A stretch of DNA of 64,000 nt from Akkermansia muciniphila (GTDB lineage Bacteria; Verrucomicrobiota; Verrucomicrobiia; Limisphaerales; BJHT01), in the NCBI GenBank assembly GCA_945861535.1, contig CAMAUZ010000028.1, forward strand, positions 19,419 to 83,418, given 5' to 3'. The translations under genes were made by a program, and so were the position numbers. Positions 54,512 to 63,859 of the stretch are shown in pieces; the stretch's first letter is position 1; the number at the start of each line of letters is the position of its first letter. Below the pieces are notes generated by a model, which saw only the letters and a program-made list of their open reading frames with translations, did no database searches and was not told the origin of the DNA.

Positions 54512-57500
54512 ATGAAGACTCATTCGTTCTCAGTGGTGGGCAGTGTCATTGAATTCGTGGCGCCGAGCTGGTGGACGGCCCCGGCCTCCCTGGTCGCCGG
54601 GGCGTGCGGCGCGCGCCTGCGACGGGTGGCCGCGATACCATTTTCCTCCGCGCGCTGGTGGCTGCTCCTGCTCCTGACCGGCGGCTTGCTCACGGGTCGC
54701 GGCGAGGCGGCGACGATCAGTTGGACCAACACCGCGGGCGGTCTGTGGAGCACCGCCGCAAATTGGAGTCCCAACCAGTCGCCGGCCGCGGCCGACACCG
54801 TGCGCATCACGAACAGCGGCACCTACACGGTCGTGTTGGATGTCACCGCCACCGTGGCCGGGTTCACGCTCGGCGCGAGCAGCGGCAGCAGCACGCAGAC
54901 GTTCGTTGTGAATGGCTTCACCTTCACGCTGAACGGGACGGGCAGCGTGACAACGAAAGGTCAGTTCAATTTCGAGGGCGGCACGCTGGACGGGGTGGGC
55001 ACGAACACGGTGAGCGGCGTGTTCAACTGGACGGCGGGAATGATGGATGGTCAAACCACGGCGGGGTTGCTGGTCATTGCCGCAGGTGGTCGGTTGAACA
55101 TCGATTCCGGCAATAACCATGATCTGCCCAACTGGCGGCTGAACAACGCCGGCACCGTGGCGTGGGCAGGCGGTTCCGTCCGGGGCAGCGGCGGCACTGT
55201 GCTGAACAACAGCGGTCTGTGGCACGCGCAAAGCGATGACATGATCAATGCCGACTATGGTCCCGGTTTGATCTTTAATAATGGGGGAACATTTCGCAAA
55301 TCCGTTGGCATGGGCACAACCCGCTTCCAATCCGGGGTCGCGTTCAACAACTCGGGTACGGTGGACGCGCAGACCGGGGTGCTCGATCTTAACACCGGCG
55401 GCACCAGCACGGGGGTGTTCGTCGCAAACACCAATGCCGTCGTCAGCTTCAATGCCGGCCACGTTTTCCAAGGCACCAACGCCTTCAACGGCGCCGGCCG
55501 CGTGCAACTGGAGGGCGGCGATTTTTCCGGCACCAACACCTTTACCGGCGCGCTCGATTGGAATGGCGGCCGGCTGTCCGGACCGGGGCAGACCACCATT
55601 GGGGCTGGGGCAACCCTTACGATCGCTGGCGGCAGTTTGCATGACCTGCCTGGCTGGCGGTTGGTGAATGCCGGCACGGTGCTGTGGACCGGCGGTCAAA
55701 TCCGCGGCGACCACGCCACGGTGATCCAAAACATCGGTCTGTGGCTGGCGCAGAGCGACAATGAGATCAACGCCGCCTACAGCGGTTTCGGCATGGTTTT
55801 CAACAACGCGGGAACGTTTCGCAAAACCCCCGGCACCGGCACGACCACGATCCAACCCGGCATGGCATTCAATAACACCGGCCTGGTGGACGTGCTGACC
55901 GGCAGGGTGCTAATCGCCGGCAATGGCGCGAACACGGGCACCTACAACGCGGCCGCCGGGACGACCATTTCGATCAATGGCGACTGCTCCTTCGGGGGGA
56001 CCAATACGTTTACGGGGACCGGCTTGTTCCGCCTCGCCGACGGCACGGTGACGCTCAACGGCACCGTGAACTCCTCCAATTTCGAACTGGCGGGCGCGAC
56101 CCTCAAAGGGACCAACACGTTGACCGGTGCGGTGACCTGGACCGCCGGCCCGTTGGTGGGACCGGGGCAGACCACCATTGCGTCCGGGGCGACCCTTACG
56201 ATCGCCAGCGGCAGTCTCCATGACCTGCCCGGTTGGCGGCTGATCAACGCCGGGACGGTGCTGTGGACGGGCGGCCAAATCCGCGGCGACGGCGTCAGCG
56301 TGATTCAAAACAACGGCCTCTGGGACGCGCAGAGCAATGATGAGATGAATGCCGCCTACACCGGTTTTGGCATGGTTTTTAACAACACCGGGACGTTTCT
56401 CAAATCGCTTGGCATCGGCACCAACACCTTGCAATTCGGGGTCGCGTTCAACAACACCGGCGTGGTGGATGCGCAGACCGGCGGGCTCGACTTTCGCAGC
56501 AGCGGCACCAGCACGGGCGTGTTCGCTGCAAACACGAATGCCGTCGTCAGCTTCAACGCCGGCCACATTTTCCAAGGCACCAACGCTTTCAACGGCGCCG
56601 GCCGCGTGCAACTGGCGGGCGGCGATTTTTCCGGCACCAACACCGTCACCGGCGTGCTGACCTGGAATGGCGGACGGTTCGTCGGGCCGGCGGTGACGAC
56701 CCTCGCGCCCGGCGCCACGCTGCAACTGACCAATGCGGTCGACTACGACCTGCTCGGCCTGAACTTCACCAATGCCGGCACGGTGCTGTGGCTGCGCGGC
56801 ACGCTCCGCACGGACGCCGATACCCGCATCCAGAACGCCGGCCTCTGGCAGGCGCTGGGCGACAACGAAATCAACGCCGCCTTCAGTCCGGGCGCGGTCT
56901 TCAACAACGCCGGCACCCTCCGCAAATCCGGCGGCCCCGGCATGACCACGCTTCAGGCGGGCATCCTGTTCACCAATCGCGGCCTCGTGGAAATCCTCAG
57001 CGGAGAGTTGGTGGCCAACCTTCCTTATGTGCAAACCGCGGGCAGCACCGTGTTGTCCGGCGGCAATCTCACCTCCACCCAACCCATCGACCTGCAGGGC
57101 GGCAGCCTCGGCGGCGTGGGCAGTGTGAATGCCTGGGTCGCGAACAACGGCCAGGTCAACCCCGGTCTCTCGCCCGGGCGACTGACCGTGGTGGGCGATT
57201 ACGTGCAAACTACCAATGGCGTACTGCATATCGAACTGGCCGGCCTGGACGCCGGCACCAATCACGATCAATTGACCGTCACCGGCCAGGCCACCTTGGC
57301 CGGCACTCTCGATGTCACCCTGGCCGGCACCTATCGACCCAGCGCGACCAATCGCTACACCGTCGTGAACGCCGCCACCGTCACCGGCACCTTTGCCACC
57401 AACAATCTCCCGACCACCAGGGCAACCTGGCGGGTGAACTACCCGGCCGATGCGGTCGTGCTCGAAGTGCTCAACGCCGCGCCGCAACTCACTCCCATCG

Positions 57501-59158
57501 CGAATGTCACCATGAGTGAACTGACCTCGCTCTCCATTACCAATGTCGCGACTGACTCCGACCGGCCCGCCCAGACTCTCACCTTCAGCCTGGTATCTCC
57601 GCCTCCCGGCGTGACCATCGAAGCCGCTACCGGAGTACTCTCCTGGACCCCCTCCGAATCCCAAGGCCCCGGGACGAATACCATCACCGTGCGGGTCAGT
57701 GACAGCGCCACCCCGAGCCTCTTGGACGATCAGACCTTCACGGTGACTGTCAGTGAAGTGAACGTCGCTCCCGTGCTCACCGTGCCCGCCAACCAGACCA
57801 TCAACGAACTGACCACCCTGACCGTCACCAACCTTGCGACTGACTCGGACCTGCCCGTCAACCCTCTGGTCTTCGCCGTGGTCAGCGCGCCGGCGGGCGT
57901 AGTCTTGAATGCCACCAACGGCGTGCTCACCTGGACTCCCACCGAAGCTCAAGGCCCGTCCACCAACACGGTTACAATCAAAGTCACCGACACCAATGGC
58001 ATCGCCGTCAACGCCACGTCACTGAGTGTGACCAGCAGTTTCACCATCATTGTGAATGAAGTGAACGTCGCCCCGGTGCTGGCCGCGCAGGCCAATCGGA
58101 CGATCAACGAACTCACCACCCTGCTGGTCACCAACACGGCCACCGACGCCGATCTCCCGGCCAACACCCTGACTTACTCCCTGATCGTGTCACCCGCTGG
58201 CATGACCATTAACACCGCTTCGGGTGTGATCACCTGGACCCCGACCGAAGCCCAGGGACCCTCGACCAACACCGTCACCACCAAGGTCAGGGACAACGGC
58301 GTCCCCAGCCTGAGCGCGACGAACACCTTTCTCGTGGTGGTCAACGAAGTGAACGTCGAGCCAGTGTTGCCGGTGCAGACTAATCGGACGATCAATGAAC
58401 TGGTCACGCTGACCGTGACCAACACGGCGACTGACGCCGATCTCCCGGCCAACTCCCTGACTTACTCGCTGCTCGTGTCGCCGGCGGGGATGGCCATCAA
58501 CAGCGCCTCGGGCGTGATTAGCTGGACCCCGACGGAAGGACAGGGGCCATCGACCAATACTGTCACATCCAAGGTCAGTGACAACGGGGTTCCAAGTCTG
58601 AGCGCGACGAATAGTTTCCTCGTGGTAGTTACCGAAGCCAACACCGCCCCGGTTTTGACGACCTCGACCAATCGCACGGTGAATCCGGGGGAGACCGTGA
58701 CCTTCACCAACACCGCCACGGACGCGGACACCCCGGCGAACACCCTCACCTTCAGTCTCTTGTCCGGTCCCGTTGGTGCGACCGTGAACCCCGGCACCGG
58801 TCAGTTTACCTGGCGTCCCAGCATCACCAACGCCAATACGACCAACACCATCCAAGTTCGCGTGACTGACAATGGCAGTCCGGCCCTGAGTGACACCCGG
58901 TCGTTTACCATCACAGTCCAATCCCTCACCCCAGTCACACTTACCCCGCTGGGATTCAGCGGCAGTAACTTCCGCGTGAACATCAGCGGCCCCGTCGGTC
59001 CGGACTATACCCTCCAGACTAGAGGCTCGCTCACACCCGGTCAGCCGTGGGTAAGTCTGACCACCACCAATCCCCTGGCCACCCCCTTCCAACTTGATGT
59101 CATTGGTGCCCGCACCATCCCCACCAACCGCTTCTTTCGCATTCTGCTTGGTCCGTAG
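54512..59158 (+). CDS. giant repetitive surface protein (1548 aa)
   Basis: The N-terminal 70 residues are a long signal sequence (WWLLLLLTGGLLTGRGEAATI). Residues about 70-900 are beta-helix-like tandem repeats of about 190 residues, with motifs GTVLWTGGQIRGDG, FNNTGTFLKSLGIGTNTLQF and FQGTNAFNGAGRVQLAGGDF; some repeats are nearly identical at DNA level. Residues about 1000-1450 hold five Ig/cadherin-like domains with the units ELTSLSITNVATDSDRPAQTLTF, ELTTLTVTNLATDSDLPVNP and LVTLTVTNTATDADLPANSLT. The C-terminus (about 1460-1548) is the Verrucomicrobia-type ending NRFFRILLGP, possibly an outer-surface sorting module. Adhesion or matrix role is inferred. Confidence 0.9.
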   Translation: MKTHSFSVVGSVIEFVAPSWWTAPASLVAGACGARLRRVAAIPFSSARWWLLLLLTGGLLTGRGEAATISWTNTAGGLWSTAANWSPNQSPAAADTVRITNSGTYTVVLDVTATVAGFTLGASSGSSTQTFVVNGFTFTLNGTGSVTTKGQFNFEGGTLDGVGTNTVSGVFNWTAGMMDGQTTAGLLVIAAGGRLNIDSGNNHDLPNWRLNNAGTVAWAGGSVRGSGGTVLNNSGLWHAQSDDMINADYGPGLIFNNGGTFRKSVGMGTTRFQSGVAFNNSGTVDAQTGVLDLNTGGTSTGVFVANTNAVVSFNAGHVFQGTNAFNGAGRVQLEGGDFSGTNTFTGALDWNGGRLSGPGQTTIGAGATLTIAGGSLHDLPGWRLVNAGTVLWTGGQIRGDHATVIQNIGLWLAQSDNEINAAYSGFGMVFNNAGTFRKTPGTGTTTIQPGMAFNNTGLVDVLTGRVLIAGNGANTGTYNAAAGTTISINGDCSFGGTNTFTGTGLFRLADGTVTLNGTVNSSNFELAGATLKGTNTLTGAVTWTAGPLVGPGQTTIASGATLTIASGSLHDLPGWRLINAGTVLWTGGQIRGDGVSVIQNNGLWDAQSNDEMNAAYTGFGMVFNNTGTFLKSLGIGTNTLQFGVAFNNTGVVDAQTGGLDFRSSGTSTGVFAANTNAVVSFNAGHIFQGTNAFNGAGRVQLAGGDFSGTNTVTGVLTWNGGRFVGPAVTTLAPGATLQLTNAVDYDLLGLNFTNAGTVLWLRGTLRTDADTRIQNAGLWQALGDNEINAAFSPGAVFNNAGTLRKSGGPGMTTLQAGILFTNRGLVEILSGELVANLPYVQTAGSTVLSGGNLTSTQPIDLQGGSLGGVGSVNAWVANNGQVNPGLSPGRLTVVGDYVQTTNGVLHIELAGLDAGTNHDQLTVTGQATLAGTLDVTLAGTYRPSATNRYTVVNAATVTGTFATNNLPTTRATWRVNYPADAVVLEVLNAAPQLTPIANVTMSELTSLSITNVATDSDRPAQTLTFSLVSPPPGVTIEAATGVLSWTPSESQGPGTNTITVRVSDSATPSLLDDQTFTVTVSEVNVAPVLTVPANQTINELTTLTVTNLATDSDLPVNPLVFAVVSAPAGVVLNATNGVLTWTPTEAQGPSTNTVTIKVTDTNGIAVNATSLSVTSSFTIIVNEVNVAPVLAAQANRTINELTTLLVTNTATDADLPANTLTYSLIVSPAGMTINTASGVITWTPTEAQGPSTNTVTTKVRDNGVPSLSATNTFLVVVNEVNVEPVLPVQTNRTINELVTLTVTNTATDADLPANSLTYSLLVSPAGMAINSASGVISWTPTEGQGPSTNTVTSKVSDNGVPSLSATNSFLVVVTEANTAPVLTTSTNRTVNPGETVTFTNTATDADTPANTLTFSLLSGPVGATVNPGTGQFTWRPSITNANTTNTIQVRVTDNGSPALSDTRSFTITVQSLTPVTLTPLGFSGSNFRVNISGPVGPDYTLQTRGSLTPGQPWVSLTTTNPLATPFQLDVIGARTIPTNRFFRILLGP

Positions 59159-59395
59159 GGCTTGTTGCGGGGGAGCCAACGGAATGTCTCGCGGGTGGGC
59201 CGGACTTGCTCCCGAGTTCACCGCGGACATCCGTTCTGTTGCCTGGCTTACCGACCAGGCGGTTCCCGCGGACGCTGGCAGATTTCGGCCGTCGGTCGGC
59301 AAACTGGCCGCCTGCTTGGCACCGAGGTAAGCGATGTGAACGGAAACGGGGAGGAACGCAGCGACGCTGTTTCCGTCTTCAACGTGCCGCCACCC

Positions 59396-60365
59396 ATGCT
59401 CCGCGTTCTGAAGTCAGACGATCGGGTCTGGTTCCGACTGCGGGACCGGTCCTTGGCGCCGGGCAATCTGGCCAGTGCCTTTCACAAGCTCGGGAAGAAG
59501 GTTGGGAGCGGGGGGGCGGATGGGCAAACTGTGGCGCACTCCCGGCGGTGAGCGGTAGCCAAGCTTCAGCGGTTGCGCGAACCACTGCGGGACGGAGCGT
59601 GTCAACCGCCACCGGGACGGCGGGGTGGGCGATGGTGCGCTCCGCGGGGCTTTCGTGATCCTGTGCCGGACGGAAGCCGAGGCCTGGAAGGCGTTGGCGG
59701 AATTTAGTGTGTCGGTGAGCGAACCGGGGCTGACCCTTCGGCCTGAAACGACACACTGGGTGAACGGGGCGCATCGCAGTTTCTTGCACGCGGCTTGGCG
59801 TCCGCGTCAGCCGGGTGGGGCAGGCATCCTCGCCTGCCAGTTGGCGGGGCATCCCTGCCCCGTGTTCCCGGTTCCGCGGGGGTGCTCGGCCATGGCAACG
59901 GGCGGCAGGGATGCCGCCCGAACTGGCAGGCAAGGATGCCTGCCCCACCGCGCCCGCGCACGTGCCGCCGCAGGTCGCCTCGAGCACGGCACCCGTGCCT
60001 GCCGAGGTTGCAGGAAACTTAAATGCGCCCTGGTGAACGCGAGTGCGCCGGGAGGTTTTGACTTCCTCAGGCATCACTTGGAAGGTGGCACGAAATGGCC
60101 GCGAATGAAGAATTTGGAAAAGTTGCAGAAGCGGGTGCGCGCGAAAACCCCGCGGCTGGACAAGCGCATCCAAGCGAACACGTTTACGGCGGTGGATGGT
60201 TGCGTGCGGTGCCGGTCACGCAGCCTGCTGCAATGGCGGTTGGAATGCGTGGACAACGGGAGCGCAGCCACCCACGGATGCTGGCCGAATCACTGGTTTG
60301 CCCGCTTTGGGTGGTGGCCCTTGGCCACGGCACTCGACTGGACGCGCAAAATCGCACCACCGTAA
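59396..60365 (+). pseudogene. decayed group II intron reverse transcriptase/maturase, split by a MITE
   Basis: Frame fragments match the LtrA-type protein. VWFRLRDRSLAPGNLASAFH and KVGSGGADGQTVAH (59396-59545) are the N-terminal RT0/RT1. A further fragment has AKLQRLREPLRDGACQPPP (about 59560-59620). An internal deletion then removes the YADD active site, and the frame resumes FVILCRTEAEAWKALAEF at about 59653. RPETTHWVN is interrupted by a family B MITE (59767-60030) and resumes ASAPGGFDFLRHHLEGGTKWP (60038 onward) with AVDGCVRC and WPNHWFARFGWWPLATA of the maturase region. Not functional. Confidence 0.88.
59767..60030. mobile_element. family B MITE inserted in the reverse-transcriptase pseudogene (264 bp)
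   Basis: Left GGGCGCATCGCAGTTTCTTG, right (inverted) CAGGAAACTTAAATGCGCCC. Flanked by GGTGAACG on both sides, an 8-bp direct repeat. Removing the element and one copy restores the maturase reading frame (THWVN to ASAPGGFDF). It carries the standard GGGGCAGGCATCCTCGCC and GGCGGCAGGGATGCCGCC modules. Confidence 0.88.
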
Positions 60366-60540
60366 ACCCACTGACGGGAGAGCCGGCTGCAGGAGATGCG
60401 CCCGTCCGGTTCGGAGGGAGAGGCCGGGTTCAAAGCCTTGTATCTACCCCAATCGCTTCGGTCAGTTGCAGGCGACGCTGTGTTCATTCCTCTTCATCTT
60501 TTTTCCACTATCCGCATTGCACACCAACCCTACCCACACC

Positions 60541-61344
60541 ATGAAAATGAAATCCGCCTCCCTCCTCACGTTCGCCCTCCTGCTTGCCACCGCGCTGCTC
60601 CCGACCGCGCCCGCCCGCGCCGCCGAGACCAAACCCATCAAGGCCTTGCTCGTCTGCGGCGGTTGCTGCCATGACTACGAGCGCCAGAAGAAAATCCTCA
60701 CCGAGGGCCTCAGCCAGCGCGCCAACGTCGAGTGGACCGTCGTCCACGACGGCGGCGACAAACGCGAAGCCATGATTCCTCTCTACAACTCCCCCGACTG
60801 GGCGAAGGGTTATGATGTCGTCCTTCACAACGAATGCTTCGGTGCCGTGACCAACGTCCCCTTCGTCGAGCGCATCGCCAAGGCGCACTACGACGGCCTG
60901 CCCGCCGTGATGCTCCATTGCTCCACCCACAGCTATCGCGCCGCCAAGACTGACGAGTGGCGCAAACTCATCGGCCAGACCTCCATGAGTCACGAGAAAA
61001 ACCGCGACCTCGAAGTCAAAGTTCTCAAGCCCGAGCACCCCGTGATGATTGGCTTTCCCGCCACCTGGCTCAATCCCAAGGACGAACTCTACAAAAACGA
61101 AAAAATCTGGCCCAACACCATCCCCCTCGCCCAAGCCTACGGCCAAGACACCAAGAAAGACCACATGGTCATCTGGGTGAACACTTATGGAAAAGCCAAG
61201 GTCTTCGGCACCACCCTCGGCCACGGCAACGCCACCATGCAAGACCCCGTCTATCTCGACCTCGTTGCCCGCGGCCTCCTCTGGGCCTGTGACAAGCTGG
61301 AAGAGAATGGGAAGGCAAAGGCGGGATATGAGGGGAAGAAGTAG
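60541..61344 (+). CDS. secreted ThuA domain protein
   Basis: 267 residues with a signal peptide (SASLLTFALLLATALLPTAPARA). The ThuA (class I glutamine amidotransferase-like) domain begins IKALLVCGGCCHDYERQKKIL and includes YDVVLHNECFGAVTNVPF, GLPAVMLHCSTHSYR and THSYRA followed by VKVLKPEHPVMIG. ThuA relates to trehalose utilisation but the reaction is not established. ATG 60541 starts the signal. It lies 175 bases after the intron pseudogene. Confidence 0.92.
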   Translation: MKMKSASLLTFALLLATALLPTAPARAAETKPIKALLVCGGCCHDYERQKKILTEGLSQRANVEWTVVHDGGDKREAMIPLYNSPDWAKGYDVVLHNECFGAVTNVPFVERIAKAHYDGLPAVMLHCSTHSYRAAKTDEWRKLIGQTSMSHEKNRDLEVKVLKPEHPVMIGFPATWLNPKDELYKNEKIWPNTIPLAQAYGQDTKKDHMVIWVNTYGKAKVFGTTLGHGNATMQDPVYLDLVARGLLWACDKLEENGKAKAGYEGKK

Positions 61345-61350
61345 GGTGTC

Positions 61351-61830
61351 GTGAAAGTCACGCGCTGGGCGGCGTTGAAGCTGGCGGTCGTCGTCGCACT
61401 CACGGTGTCGGTGGTCTTGTATCCGGTCGATTCGCTGGACGCAGCCCATACCCTCGGCATGCTGCTGGCCAGTTGCGCAGTGATCATGGGGCTATTCCAG
61501 CTCGCCCTCTGGTTCTCCTACGACGTGATCAGCCTCAAGCGCGGCGGTTGGGTCGTCCCGCCGTTCGGGGCAAGTCCCTTTGCGCCGCAGACTGGTCCAA
61601 GTCTCCACCTGGCGGTCCTGGCCACGGCGCTGCTGACAATAGGAATTGCGAAAATGGTCGCCGCCATCTTCCAAGGTTCCCCGGCTCTTTTCCTAGGCGG
61701 TTGGTTCGTCGCCATCGGTCTGTTCCTTCGCCTCTGGCAGCTCGGCCTGCACAGATTGTTTCGTGGTAGGTTCACGGTTTGGAACGACGAGTCCAGCACT
61801 CCATCAGGCCATGGCCTGGGAAGTCACTAG
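61351..61830 (+). CDS. small membrane protein of unknown function (159 aa)
   Basis: Starts at GTG 61351, six bases after the ThuA stop, so it may be cotranscribed. Four or so membrane segments: LKLAVVVALTVSVVLYPVDS, MLLASCAVIMGLFQLALWFS, LHLAVLATALLTIGIAKMVA and LFLGGWFVAIGLFLRLWQLG. No family recognised. Confidence 0.65.
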   Translation: MKVTRWAALKLAVVVALTVSVVLYPVDSLDAAHTLGMLLASCAVIMGLFQLALWFSYDVISLKRGGWVVPPFGASPFAPQTGPSLHLAVLATALLTIGIAKMVAAIFQGSPALFLGGWFVAIGLFLRLWQLGLHRLFRGRFTVWNDESSTPSGHGLGSH

Positions 61831-61845
61831 TCAGGATCGAGTGTT

Positions 61846-62256
61846 ATGCACCGTCTAATCCGCGTCCTAGCCGCTTGGTGTCTCGGTTGGCTGGTCTACA
61901 TGATCGCCATGGCTCTCACCGTTTACGACGGTCTCATGTCGTGGATCTTCCAACCCATCCTTGCGGCGATTTCGAGCATCGTGGCTGTGGTCGTTGGCTT
62001 GTTCGTTGGTTTGGTGTTTCGTATTCCCGCAATTGGCAGGTTCTGGCGTTCGAGTTGGTTCTGGGCGGCGGCGCTGGCGGCTGGCAATATTCTCACCATG
62101 ATTTACGGAGCCGACTGGGGCCTCACCGAAACATTTACCGATTCCGAGACTGGCCACCAGTCCGTCGGGTTGCGGTCGGATGTATCGTTGGTGAGTTATT
62201 TTGCACTCATTTTCGCGGTCGCAAACTGGCCGGTAAGGAGGGCGGATGACAGCTGA
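61846..62256 (+). CDS. small membrane protein of unknown function (136 aa)
   Basis: Three or four predicted membrane helices (LAAWCLGWLVYMIAMALTVY, AISSIVAVVVGLFVGLVFRI, WFWAAALAAGNILTMIYG, DVSLVSYFALIFAVANWPV). Begins MHRLIRVLAAWCLGWLVY; the ATG is 15 bases after the previous stop. No family recognised; the position suggests a small operon with the 61351 gene. Confidence 0.6.
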   Translation: MHRLIRVLAAWCLGWLVYMIAMALTVYDGLMSWIFQPILAAISSIVAVVVGLFVGLVFRIPAIGRFWRSSWFWAAALAAGNILTMIYGADWGLTETFTDSETGHQSVGLRSDVSLVSYFALIFAVANWPVRRADDS

Positions 62257-62710
62257 CCCCGCTGGTTCGCAACCTTTCGCTTCGGAATCGCCCCCTTCTC
62301 ATTAGCACCCGGCTTTAGCCGGGTGTTCGCGGGGCGGACGTGGGAAAACCGTTTCAACGGTTTCCCAGTCCACGGGCCGAAAACCGCTGAACCGGTCGCG
62401 AGCCAAGACGGCGCACTCACTCGGTTGAGGCCGGCTGCTGTCAGTTTTTACGAAGATTCTTGCCGTCCGCATTGGGGCCTCCGTCTCCCTCACCTCCGTT
62501 CGGAACGGAGGTGAGGGCCGGGGAGAGGAGGCGCTCCGCTAAATTGGGCCGCTCGCCATGGTGAAGCACCCCTCTCCCCGGCCCTCTCCCCGTTCGTGCC
62601 TCACGGGGTGAGGGAGACGGACGCGCCTCGTGTTACAACGGTCTCGGCAGGAGCTTTCGGGACGATTGCTAATAAGCGGGCTACCGGGTAATCCAAGGAG
62701 CGACTGAACT
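62257..62710. repeat. gene-free gap with stacked palindromic repeats
   Basis: CACCCGGCTTTAGCCGGGTG, AACCGTTTCAACGGTTT, and a longer inverted pair built on CTCACCTCCGTTCGGAACGG with CCGGGGAGAGG (62480-62640) are visible. No gene is recognised. A ribosome-binding site (CCAAGGAGCG) precedes the next gene. Confidence 0.65.
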
Positions 62711-63256
62711 ATGCGGACTAACCCATCGCCCGATCCGATACGAATACTCCACCGTCTTCGCTGGACGCTCGGACTTTTCATCCTCGCCCTCATCTTGAGC
62801 GGTATCACCGCGTTTCCCCTCCAGCGTGAGATGGAGCAGATCGCGGCATTTCGGGGCCTTGAAAACGTCGCGCCCGCCGCTGCTGGAAACGGCTTCGACC
62901 GCTGGATTCTCATTATCAGAGACGGTCTCCGGGAGAGTTACTCCCGGCATCCGTGGCTGGCTTACGGCACGGACTGGCTGGCCTTTGCCCACCTTGCCAT
63001 CGCGGTCTTTTTCATCGGACCCTTCCGCGACCCGGTGAGAAATGTCTGGGTGTTGCAGGCCGGCCTCATCGCCTGCGCACTGATCATTCCCCTGGCGCTG
63101 ATTTGCGGAGCCGTCCGCGAGATACCGATGGGGTGGCGCTTGATCGATTGCACCTTCGGAGTCATCGGTGCCCTCCCGCTCTACTACTGTCTCAGCCTGA
63201 CCCGGGCGCTTGAACGGAATCCGACCTTTGTAGGAGACGACGTAAGGAGACTCTAA
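62711..63256 (+). CDS. membrane protein with a repeat-encoded C-terminus (181 aa)
   Basis: Four membrane helices: LRWTLGLFILALILSGITAF, LAYGTDWLAFAHLAIAVFFI, VLQAGLIACALIIPLALICG and CTFGVIGALPLYYCLSL. AAGGAG upstream of the ATG is a good ribosome-binding site. The last nine residues, FVGDDVRRL, are translated from repeat family C (copy at 63228). No named family recognised. Confidence 0.85.
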   Translation: MRTNPSPDPIRILHRLRWTLGLFILALILSGITAFPLQREMEQIAAFRGLENVAPAAAGNGFDRWILIIRDGLRESYSRHPWLAYGTDWLAFAHLAIAVFFIGPFRDPVRNVWVLQAGLIACALIIPLALICGAVREIPMGWRLIDCTFGVIGALPLYYCLSLTRALERNPTFVGDDVRRL

Positions 63257-63323
63257 CCTTTTCTTCACGAGGCGCGTGCGCGGACCGAGAAACGCTAGAG
63301 TCTCCTCACGTCGTCTCCTACAA
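63228..63323. repeat. repeat family C (96 bp)
   Basis: TTGTAGGAGACGACGTAAGG at the left, inverted CCTCACGTCGTCTCCTACAA at the right. Identical in length to the copy at 29867. Contains the final codons of the upstream gene. Confidence 0.9.
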
Positions 63324-63517
63324 GCTGGGTGGAGAGCGCAGTTTGGGCATCGCCCCGGCCGTTTTGGTTCTTGAACCGGTATGAGCCGTGGAGCTTCCCT
63401 GGTGCTTTGAGCTTTAGGCTTTGAGCTTCCTTCCCCCCGGTCAGATTCCACCCTCGACAGCCCCGCCAGCGCTCCGTAAAACCGCCGCCCCGCGAATCGG
63501 GGCGCACTCATTCATCC

Positions 63518-63859
63518 ATGCCCAACGGCCCATCATCCAAGTCCGGGTTCTTTCTTCTCGAAGCGATCAACGCCTTCGCGACGGCGTTCTATTTCAATTT
63601 CCTGTTTTTCCACATGGGCGCGCAGTTCGGCTGGACGGATCGCGAGAACTTCGCGCTCTCGGCCGCGCACGGCTTTGTTTACATCTTCGCCGCACTGTCC
63701 GCCGGGAAGTTCGCCCAGCGCTTCGGCTACGTGCGCACCTTGCGCATCGGATTCGCAGTCATGGCGCTGACTATGTTGGCCGCCGGACTAACGCCCGGCG
63801 CGGTCAGTCAGGTCGCGTTGCTGGTGGTCTGGACGCTCGGAGTGTGTTGCACCTCATAA
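63518..63859 (+). pseudogene. MFS transporter, N-terminal fragment interrupted by an insertion
   Basis: Begins MPNGPSSKSGFFLLEAINAF, with FNFLFFHMGAQFGWTDRENF and RFGYVRTLRIGFAVMALTML. The frame runs as a normal MFS N-terminus to LGVCCT (about 63853) and then stops within a few codons where the insertion sequence begins. Only about 110 of some 400 residues are present before the window ends. Confidence 0.85.

Noticed and set aside
54512..59158. Classical PEP-CTERM sorting signal or autotransporter barrel
   Set aside because: No PEP motif plus terminal helix and basic tail, and no terminal beta-barrel; the end is the Verrucomicrobia-type module instead.
28198..60030. Possible CRISPR array from evenly alike repeats
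   Set aside because: The repeats are widely spaced, palindromic and have terminal inverted repeats and target duplications; there are no regular spacers or cas genes.
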